Below, piece by piece: positions 15,386 to 22,064 of a stretch of DNA of 22,064 nt. Source of the DNA: an uncultured Collinsella sp. (GTDB taxonomy: Bacteria > Actinomycetota > Coriobacteriia > Coriobacteriales > Coriobacteriaceae); assembly GCA_902496775.1 (NCBI GenBank), contig CABVCF010000030.1, positions 1 to 22,064 of the forward strand. The letters run 5' to 3'. The first letter of the stretch is position 1, and the number at the start of each line of letters is the position of its first letter. The notes beneath the pieces are model-generated. The model saw only the letters and a program-made list of their open reading frames with translations. It searched no databases and had not been told where the DNA came from. A program made the translations under genes and the position numbers.

Positions 15386-15416
15386 AACGACTCCTCGGCT
15401 CAACGGCACAATAAAC

Positions 15417-17243
<1,827 letters not shown>

Positions 17244-17294
17244 GGGCTTCCTTTCGCATCTGATTGGGCGAAACGCCATTGTTGCATACTAAAG

Positions 17295-17351
17295 CGCACT
17301 TCAGGCAAGTGCGACGCGAAAAGCGCCCGCGCCCCGCGCTTGCGCAGGCGC
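17295..17351 (-). terminator. Tandem hairpins after rmuC (probable terminator)
   Basis: Two hairpins lie after the rmuC stop codon. The first reached on the minus strand has GCGCC (17323-17327) pairing with GGCGC (17347-17351) and is followed by TTTT. The second has CGCACTT (17295-17301) and AAGTGCG (17307-17313), a perfect 7-bp stem followed by CTTTA. Together they probably separate rmuC from the ABC gene. Confidence 0.6.
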
Positions 17352-17369
17352 CCCGCCGTCTTGTTGCAA

Positions 17370-18725
17370 TTAGTCCTCGTCTTCTTGGTCTGTGGGAAGG
17401 CCCGCGGGCGTGAGTCCCAAGATCTCATCGGCTTGGTCGGCGTCTTCCAACGCGTCGATGTCCTTGAGCTTGCGCTCCATGACGTTGGTGCGCGTGGTAA
17501 TGATGCCCTCGACCGTTTTGCCCGCGGTCTCGATCTGCTGCTGGGCGCGGCGCAGCGCCTTTTGATAGCGCGGCAGCTCGGCCTTGACAGCGGAGAGCAC
17601 GCGCAGTACATCGTCGGTGCGTTTTTGCAGCTTAAACGTTTGGTAACTCATCTGCAGGCTGTTGAGAATGGCCGCCATGGTGCTAGGGCCGGCAACGTTG
17701 ACGTGATAGTCGCGGCCCAGGGTCTCGATAAGCCCGGGGCGGCTGACGACCTCGGCGTACAGTCCTTCAAACGGCACGAACATGATGCCAAAGTTGGTCG
17801 TTGCCGGCACGCTCAGGTACTTTTCGCAGATGTCCTTGGCCTCGCGCTTGACCATGGTGTCGAGCGTCTTACGCGCAGCCGCCACGGTCTCCGCATCGCC
17901 CGACTCCTGCGCGTCGAGCAGGTGCTCGTACGCGTCGCCCGGAAACTTGGAGTCAATCGGCAGCAGCACGGGGTCGCCCTCGTCCACCGGCAGCTTGACG
18001 GCAAACTCAACGCGCTCCGAGGCGCCGGGCTTGGTGGCGACGTTTTCCAGATACTGGTCGGGTGTAAGGATGTCCGCCAGAATTGCACCCAGCTGCACCT
18101 CGCCCAAAATGCCACGCGCCTTCACATTGCCCAGTACGCGCTTAAGATCGCCCACGCCGGTGGCGATGGATTGCATATCGCCCAGGCCCTTGTAGACGGC
18201 TTCGAGCTGGTCGCTCACCTGCTTAAACGATGCCGACAGGCGATCGTTGAGCGTGCGGGAGAGCTTCTCGTCCACCGTTGCGCGCATCTGATCGAGTTGC
18301 ACGTTGTTGTCTTTGCGGATAGCACCCAGCTGGGCATCGACCGTCTCGCGCACCTTGTCCAGGCGGTGCTCGATGCCCTCGCGGTTGGCACCGAGCTGTT
18401 GGGCCGTCTCGCGGCGCAGGTCATCCATCCGGTCACCAGCTTGCGAAAACTCACGCGCGATGGTCAGGTAACGTTGCTGCTCCACGGCCGCATCTGTCGT
18501 CTGCTGCTGCGCGATGGCATTGGCCGTGCGGCGAGTTTCGGCCAGCGCGGCGTTCAGGGCATCGAGCGCGTTGTTGGCCTGCTCGAGTGCTGCCAGCGTT
18601 TCCGCGCTACTGTCGCCACGCTCCCGCAACTCGGCACGCAGGCTCTTGAGCTGGAGGGCGCAAGCCACAGCAACCCCCACCGCCACCAAGGCGATCACAA
18701 CAAGCACGATATCAATAGCAGACAT
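17370..18725 (-). CDS. rmuC: RmuC-family DNA recombination protein
   Basis: A 451-residue RmuC homologue, a family thought to act as a nuclease limiting DNA rearrangements at inverted repeats. An N-terminal membrane anchor (about residues 4-24) is followed by a long coiled coil (about 28-190) and the RmuC domain (about 195-400), recognisable by ARGILGEVQLGAILADIL, LLPIDSKFPGDAYEHLL and GIMFVPFEGLYAEV. The ATG at 18725 is preceded by a close GGAG, and the anchor begins a few residues later. The C-terminus is acidic (DQEDED). The biochemical function of the family is not fully settled. Confidence 0.93.
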   Translation of the reverse strand: MSAIDIVLVVIALVAVGVAVACALQLKSLRAELRERGDSSAETLAALEQANNALDALNAALAETRRTANAIAQQQTTDAAVEQQRYLTIAREFSQAGDRMDDLRRETAQQLGANREGIEHRLDKVRETVDAQLGAIRKDNNVQLDQMRATVDEKLSRTLNDRLSASFKQVSDQLEAVYKGLGDMQSIATGVGDLKRVLGNVKARGILGEVQLGAILADILTPDQYLENVATKPGASERVEFAVKLPVDEGDPVLLPIDSKFPGDAYEHLLDAQESGDAETVAAARKTLDTMVKREAKDICEKYLSVPATTNFGIMFVPFEGLYAEVVSRPGLIETLGRDYHVNVAGPSTMAAILNSLQMSYQTFKLQKRTDDVLRVLSAVKAELPRYQKALRRAQQQIETAGKTVEGIITTRTNVMERKLKDIDALEDADQADEILGLTPAGLPTDQEDED

Positions 18726-18776
18726 AGACTCCGCCCAACAAACCCAATCGAGCACCAATCAAAACCGCGATCAATC

Positions 18777-19340
18777 TTACCCCGTCACACACACCGGGCG
18801 CCCGGCCCCTTCTTGGGCGCCCCTCTCCTCCGCATATTCCATAATGCGGCGCGCCGTTTTCCTGCTCACCTTTGAGTCATCGCCGGCCAAGTATGCGTAA
18901 ACGTTTCCTTTATTCAGGCGCAGGGCACGGCAGAGGCCATAGCGCGTTACACCCGATTCTTCCAATGCTTCCAGCGTTTTCTTTCTCATCAGGGCGTTCA
19001 CCCTTCTATCGGCCGCCGGCTTTTCCTTCACCGCTCTATACGCACGCCAAACGTTGGCATAACGATTAGGGAGCTCACTTTTGGCGCATAGAGACGCCAT
19101 GCTGCCCGCTTGACCGTACAAGGATAAAACGTCTCGGTAATCCCGTTCCATCCACGAGCCCTCGGATAAACCCAGAACGTATTCGGCTTTTCCTTGCGCC
19201 AAAGCGAGCAAAAACAGAGGCTCCGCCACGCGCGGCGCATCCGTCGTCGCCTGCTCAACCAATTTTCTAAAACTCAGCGACTGCTGTCCGGATAGCTCTC
19301 GGCAATAGCCTTTTAAGAATCCCTCAAAGGTCAGATTCAA
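18777..19340 (-). CDS. HTH protein of unknown function, coupled to a nucleotidyltransferase remnant
   Basis: A 187-residue protein I cannot assign to a named family. The C-terminal part (about residues 118-170) is a clear helix-turn-helix: TLEALEESGVTRYGLCRALR followed by LNKGNVYAYLAGDDSKVSRKTARRIMEYA. The N-terminal 110 residues are helical and start MNLTFEGFLKGYCRELSG. The TTG at 19340 is chosen because AAGGAGG lies 7 nt upstream and the TTGA overlaps the TGA stop of the preceding frame, implying translational coupling. The N-terminal neighbour resembles the end of a nucleotidyltransferase, so an intact ancestor may have been a two-gene toxin-antitoxin or defence module. This is inferred, not shown. 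Confidence 0.7.
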   Translation of the reverse strand: MNLTFEGFLKGYCRELSGQQSLSFRKLVEQATTDAPRVAEPLFLLALAQGKAEYVLGLSEGSWMERDYRDVLSLYGQAGSMASLCAKSELPNRYANVWRAYRAVKEKPAADRRVNALMRKKTLEALEESGVTRYGLCRALRLNKGNVYAYLAGDDSKVSRKTARRIMEYAEERGAQEGAGRPVCVTG

Positions 19341-19549
19341 CCGAGCACCTCCTTTTTGTATTGTCTGTATGCACAGACCATCTCTTGATAGCTTCGCTCC
19401 GAAGGCGACGACGCCAGTGCTTCCCCCTCGTCGAATATAAGCCGTTCGAGCAGCCCCCAATCAAGTCGGTCGACGAATGCCTGACTATGAAGATCGATGA
19501 TGTCGTTCGGACGGTAGGCATAGAGCTTCATTACCGCCAGGTCCTCCAA
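19337..19549 (-). pseudogene. C-terminal remnant of a nucleotidyltransferase-like gene (DUF6036-like)
   Basis: About 70 codons ending in a TGA that overlaps the next gene. The stretch LEDLAVMKLYAYRPNDIIDL, followed by a DW..LERLI..EGEA helix and a Tyr/Arg-rich end, resembles the C-terminal part of DUF6036-type nucleotidyltransferases. There the preceding 100-150 residues with the catalytic GS-DxD motif would be expected. Here an in-frame TAG lies at 19562-19564 and no such motif is seen upstream. A short product could still start at the ATG at 19531, 11 nt after GGAGG. I recognise the family from pattern memory only; if wrong, this is a short orphan gene. Confidence 0.5.
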
Positions 19550-19703
19550 GAGGGATCTGCTCTAAATCCTGCTTATACATAGCAAATCCTACTATTATTC
19601 ATCTTCAATAATAATATTCAGTCGCACGACAGGACCCACAGGATGCAAGAATTTTACTCGTGGCGATAATCCCAACACCCTAGAAGTCCTAATGTGACAA
19701 ACG
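19550..19703. other. AT-rich non-coding spacer
   Basis: No gene is supported. It is much more AT-rich than its surroundings at 19560-19620 and holds a 7-bp dyad (TATTATT at 19593-19599, AATAATA at 19607-19613). The composition change coincides with the loss of the nucleotidyltransferase N-terminus and may mark a deletion or insertion junction. Confidence 0.4.
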
Positions 19704-20126
19704 CTAGCTCTCCCAGCCGGTGCGGATGGTTGTTATGACGTCGCCTAGGCGCTGGCCGAGAGCCGCTAGATGTTGGAGCACCTCGTTGGGCGATGCGCCG
19801 TTGAGGATGCACGTGAGGGCATACGACGCCAGAAAGATGACCGCAAGCCCCAACGGAATGAGCACGATCATCGCCAATGTGCGCAGGCGCTGGCCCACGC
19901 GGCGGCGACGCGTGCGGCGTTTGTCGAACGCAAGCTCCTGCGCATATGAATCTTGTTGTACGGAATAGTTCTCTGGCGCCAATCCGCCCGCAGGCGAAAC
20001 CGCGGGCGTAACGTTTTGCGCAGGGGGCTGGGCGGCTACCCCTTGCATTTGCATCTCCATAAGTCGTTGCTGCTGGCGCAACATGCGCTCAGCTTGTTGC
20101 TGCGGAGTCTCAAGAAACAAATCCAT
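19704..20126 (-). CDS. Small membrane protein of unknown function
   Basis: A 140-residue protein not assigned to a family. It has a Gln/Met-rich N-terminus (residues 8-35, TPQQQAERMLRQQQRLMEMQ), a low-complexity Pro/Ala linker (35-55), a basic cluster (KRRTRRRRVGQRLR near 70) and one membrane helix (LAMIVLIPLGLAVIFLASYA, about 83-102). A short C-terminal tail follows. The basic patch before the helix predicts an inside N-terminus. The ATG at 20126 follows GGAGG at 5 nt; a TTG four codons upstream lies within that site. No partner gene is obvious. Confidence 0.75.
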   Translation of the reverse strand: MDLFLETPQQQAERMLRQQQRLMEMQMQGVAAQPPAQNVTPAVSPAGGLAPENYSVQQDSYAQELAFDKRRTRRRRVGQRLRTLAMIVLIPLGLAVIFLASYALTCILNGASPNEVLQHLAALGQRLGDVITTIRTGWES

Positions 20127-20374
20127 GCTGGCCTCCAAAATCGGAGCATTCGACGCTTACGCCCAGCATCCCGCACCGCCATGACCGCGACAACGCAATC
20201 GCCGGCAATAGCCACAAAGTTTCTTTTGCTCAAAAGCTGTCGAAAAGCTCAACAACTCCCCTACCAGCACTTTCTCTGAGCTTTTTTCGCCAGCAATCTT
20301 TTGGCCTTCCACCCTTACGCCAACTGACCAAAATCTAACCAAAAGCTTGACGGAAATTGTGGAGACCGGGACCC
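20127..20374. other. Non-coding spacer
   Basis: No convincing gene on either strand. AAAAGCTC (20244-20251) and GAGCTTTT (20279-20286) form an 8-bp inverted repeat with a 27-nt loop and T-runs on both sides. It may be a weak bidirectional terminator; promoter elements for the downstream small membrane protein could not be placed. Confidence 0.4.
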
Positions 20375-20545
20375 CACACAAAAAGTGCCGCCCCAAAGGA
20401 GCGGCACACAAACTTATTATCAGCTTTTCTGTAACGAGCATGCGACGACTCAACGCCGGAGCGCAGGGCGGGGAAACCTTTGCCTCGTGCGACTCTGCGA
20501 AGCCGTGAGCGAGAGGGAAAGGTGTCTCCCCGCCCAGTGCTCCGC
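20375..20545 (-). ncRNA. Structured RNA element, copy 1 (3'-UTR, unknown family)
   Basis: Read on the minus strand from 20545, an outer helix (20539-20544 with 20457-20462), a 9-bp GC helix (20527-20535 with 20466-20474) and an upper helix (20513-20522 with 20477-20486, one mismatch) lead to a 26-nt loop. A single-stranded-looking segment follows (20453-20408), then an intrinsic terminator (GTGCCGC/GCGGCAC, 20385-20407) with five T residues. The loop core 20489-20511 and the segment 20401-20453 are about 90 percent identical to copy 2, while the stem sequences differ. It starts 17 nt after the stop codon of the membrane protein gene at 20562. I do not recognise the RNA family. Confidence 0.65.
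20380..20407 (-). terminator. Intrinsic terminator ending RNA element copy 1
   Basis: A 7-bp stem GTGCCGC/GCGGCAC, extended by two further pairs beyond one mismatch, is followed on the minus strand by TTTTTGTGTGG. It would end transcripts of the membrane protein gene at 20562-21194. Confidence 0.85.
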
Positions 20546-20561
20546 AGTCGGTAAAGGCAGC

Positions 20562-21194
20562 TTACATGCCCGCGAGACCTCGGGCGGCGGTGGCGCACAT
20601 AAACGCCAAGGCTAGAATCACGAGCGAGCCCGCGATGTCTGCCAGCACGCCCATTGCACGGCGTTCAAACAACCAGCTCTCAAAGTGCGGGGCAACGTTG
20701 CGCCAGACACGCCACAGCAAGATGCCCATGCCGATGACGCCGGGAATATTGAGCAGCAAAATCTCGGAGCACAAGAGGCCGATCAGGTTGCCGGCGGCAA
20801 AGCCCGCATCACCCTCGCAGTATTTGCGATAGACCATATACAGCATGTACGCCACAAACGGCTGCAAGCACGCAGAAATAAACGTGACCACCATCGAGGG
20901 CTCCTGCGAAAAGACCTCGGTGAGTTTATCGACGCTCGTGGCGTCCTTCGAAGCCAAGAACAAACCGATAACCACAAGGGGCACCACGCCCAAAATTACC
21001 TCGACCAGAGTAAACAACTTGGCAGTCAAATCCTCACTAGCCGAATTCAAATGAGGCGCCCACTCAAGATGAGCATGCGCCCCAACCTTCTTGTCCTTCT
21101 CGACACGATCGGCCTTTTTACCCTCGGCAACCCGACGACCAGGATCCTTGCGAGTTCCCGCCGCAGCAACCCGAGCCCGAGACTTCTTACCCAT
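20562..21194 (-). CDS. Multi-pass membrane protein of unknown function
   Basis: A 210-residue protein with a basic, charged N-terminal 45 residues (GKKSRARVAAAGTRKDPGRR) and about four membrane helices (near 57-77, 94-118, 130-160 and 182-205, allowing for paired segments). No catalytic motif or named family was recognised. The ATG at 21194 is preferred over a GTG three codons upstream because a weak GGGGTG lies about 6 nt before it. It stands alone between two copies of the structured RNA element and ends 17 nt before copy 1. Confidence 0.78.
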   Translation of the reverse strand: MGKKSRARVAAAGTRKDPGRRVAEGKKADRVEKDKKVGAHAHLEWAPHLNSASEDLTAKLFTLVEVILGVVPLVVIGLFLASKDATSVDKLTEVFSQEPSMVVTFISACLQPFVAYMLYMVYRKYCEGDAGFAAGNLIGLLCSEILLLNIPGVIGMGILLWRVWRNVAPHFESWLFERRAMGVLADIAGSLVILALAFMCATAARGLAGM

Positions 21195-21203
21195 AAAAAA
21201 CAC

Positions 21204-21315
21204 CCCATCAGGTAGTAGATAAACTAAAAGTCGCTACCCAGTGTACCCCCTAAACAACGGCGCCGCCCCAACCCGGAGCAAGCCCCGTCAACCAAATGGC
21301 CGCAACCCAATCCCT
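21204..21315. other. Non-coding spacer
   Basis: Upstream region of the membrane protein gene and downstream of RNA element copy 2. Apart from an AT-rich stretch near 21215-21235 that could hold a minus-strand promoter, nothing specific is seen. Confidence 0.35.
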
Positions 21316-21486
21316 ATACAAAACGTGCCGCCCAAAAGGGGCGGCACACAAACTTCTAATCAGCTTTTCTGTAGCGAGCACGCGACGACCCAAAGCGGGC
21401 CGGGAGGGCGGGATTACCTTCCCTCAACGCGACCCTGCGGAGCCGTGAGCGGGGAGGGAAGGTAATCCCGCCCTCCCGGCCCAGCT
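21316..21486 (-). ncRNA. Structured RNA element, copy 2 (3'-UTR of rubrerythrin, unknown family)
   Basis: Positions 21397-21425 and 21454-21482 form a perfect 29-bp stem; a short AGC/GCT helix extends it with one bulge. The 28-nt loop contains the segment 21429-21451, which matches the copy 1 loop (20489-20511) except for two transitions. The segment 21341-21393 matches 20401-20453 with about five differences. An intrinsic terminator (21325-21347) followed by TTTT closes it. It begins 17 nt after the rubrerythrin stop codon. The stem differs from copy 1 in sequence and length, yet pairs fully. Family unknown. Confidence 0.68.
21320..21347 (-). terminator. Intrinsic terminator ending RNA element copy 2
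   Basis: GTGCCGCCC (21325-21333) pairs with GGGCGGCAC over 9 bp, followed on the minus strand by G and TTTTGTA. It would end rubrerythrin transcripts. Confidence 0.85.
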
Positions 21487-21503
21487 CATGCCAACGCCAA
21501 GCG

Positions 21504-22043
21504 CTAGTAGTTCACCACCTGCTCCTCAAAGTACGCCTTCGGGTGGTTGCACACCGGGCACACCTCAGGCGCCTCGGCACCAACGTGCAGGTGCCCGCAG
21601 TTCAGGCACTTCCATACCTTCACGCCCTCACGCTCAAACACCTCGCCCGACTCGATGCGCTCGACGAGTTTGTTGTAGCGCTCCTCGTGGGCCTTCTCGA
21701 CGGCGGCGACGCCACGGAACTTCTCGGCGATCTCGGCAAAACCCTCCTCCTCGGCGGTCTTGGCGAACTCGTCGTACATCGTGGTCCACTCGTAGTTCTC
21801 GCCCGCAGCGGCATCACGCAGATTGTCCAGGGTATCGGGGACGGCGCCGTCGTGCAGGTACTTAAACCACAGCTTGGCGTGCTCGGACTCGTTGCCCGCC
21901 GTCTCGGCAAAGATATTCGAGATCTGAACGTAGCCGTCCTTTTTGGCCTTGGATGCATAGTAGCGATACTTGGTGTGTGCCTGGGACTCACCGGCAAAAG
22001 CAGTCTCGAGGTTCTTCTTGGTCTGAGAGTTCTCAAAATCCAT
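21504..22043 (-). CDS. Rubrerythrin
   Basis: A 179-residue cytosolic di-iron peroxidase of anaerobes that reduces hydrogen peroxide. The four-helix ferritin-like domain (about 1-135) carries the expected iron ligands: E19 (GESQAH), E52 and H55 (ESEH), E82/E85 (ENYEW) and E116 with H119 (VEKAHEERY). The C-terminal rubredoxin-like domain binds one iron through C146, C149, C162 and C165 (CLNC and CPVC). The ATG at 22043 follows AAGGGAAG at 7 nt; the frame remains open to the window edge but this start gives the normal family N-terminus. The promoter lies outside the window. Confidence 0.97.
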   Translation of the reverse strand: MDFENSQTKKNLETAFAGESQAHTKYRYYASKAKKDGYVQISNIFAETAGNESEHAKLWFKYLHDGAVPDTLDNLRDAAAGENYEWTTMYDEFAKTAEEEGFAEIAEKFRGVAAVEKAHEERYNKLVERIESGEVFEREGVKVWKCLNCGHLHVGAEAPEVCPVCNHPKAYFEEQVVNY

Positions 22044-22064
22044 AGGTGTACTTCCCTTCAACAC

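Noticed and set aside
20157..20453. 98-codon minus-strand frame
   Set aside because: It runs through the terminator and conserved tail of RNA element copy 1, has no ribosome binding site and shows Cys/Arg-rich composition unlike a real protein.
20375..21486. T-box, riboswitch or tmRNA interpretation of the paired RNA elements
   Set aside because: They lie after genes and end in terminators, with no downstream gene under evident control. The T-box TGGNACCGCG sequence and tmRNA/tRNA-like ends are absent.

Overview
The window looks like a chromosome segment of a high-GC Gram-positive gut bacterium, most likely Collinsella or a close relative (Coriobacteriia, Actinomycetota). This is inferred from the GC-rich coding sequence, clear AGGAGG-type ribosome binding sites mixed with TTG starts, a mannose-family PTS, rubrerythrin (an anaerobe marker) and the style of short palindromic intergenic repeats. 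No rRNA or other definitive marker is present. No CRISPR array, tRNA, intact insertion sequence or phage gene was seen.

Positions 1-8224 hold a carbohydrate/Amadori-product locus. On the minus strand, in transcription order, lie a fused mannose-family PTS EIIAB, EIIC, EIID and a first SIS-domain sugar-phosphate deglycase, closed by a strong terminator. A separate HAD phosphatase/phosphomutase follows. Upstream, also on the minus strand, are an EamA-type exporter and a second SIS deglycase with its own terminator. A GntR/UTRA regulator is divergent to the second SIS gene. One mannose-family PTS with two different SIS deglycases resembles the glucoselysine/fructoselysine (gfr) systems: the PTS would import and phosphorylate a glycated amine, and the SIS enzymes would split it into hexose phosphate and free amino acid. 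The exporter could remove the surplus amine. The PTS and exporter promoters share a TATAAYGACYATAACG motif over their -10 regions; the gntR/SIS2 intergenic region carries a different set of repeats (GCATACAA).

Positions 8225-18725 are ordinary core and housekeeping genes, all on the minus strand: a GNAT acetyltransferase, a threonine-aldolase-like PLP enzyme, a PAP2-family membrane phosphatase, the transcription-repair coupling factor Mfd, endonuclease III, an ABC exporter half-transporter and RmuC. DNA repair is over-represented (mfd, nth, rmuC).

Positions 18726-22064 are more accessory. They contain an orphan HTH protein translationally coupled to what looks like the C-terminal remnant of a nucleotidyltransferase, an AT-rich breakpoint-like spacer, two small membrane proteins and rubrerythrin. 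The most striking feature is a pair of about 170-nt structured elements (20375-20545 and 21316-21486) on the minus strand, directly after the stop codons of a membrane protein gene and of rubrerythrin. Each has a long stem, a conserved apical loop, a conserved roughly 53-nt segment and an intrinsic terminator. The stem sequences differ while pairing is kept, which points to a selected RNA structure that I do not recognise.

A family of short palindromic repeats with a GGGAC/GTCCC core sits between genes at 725-759, 1945-1975, 6058-6134 and 8224-8247.
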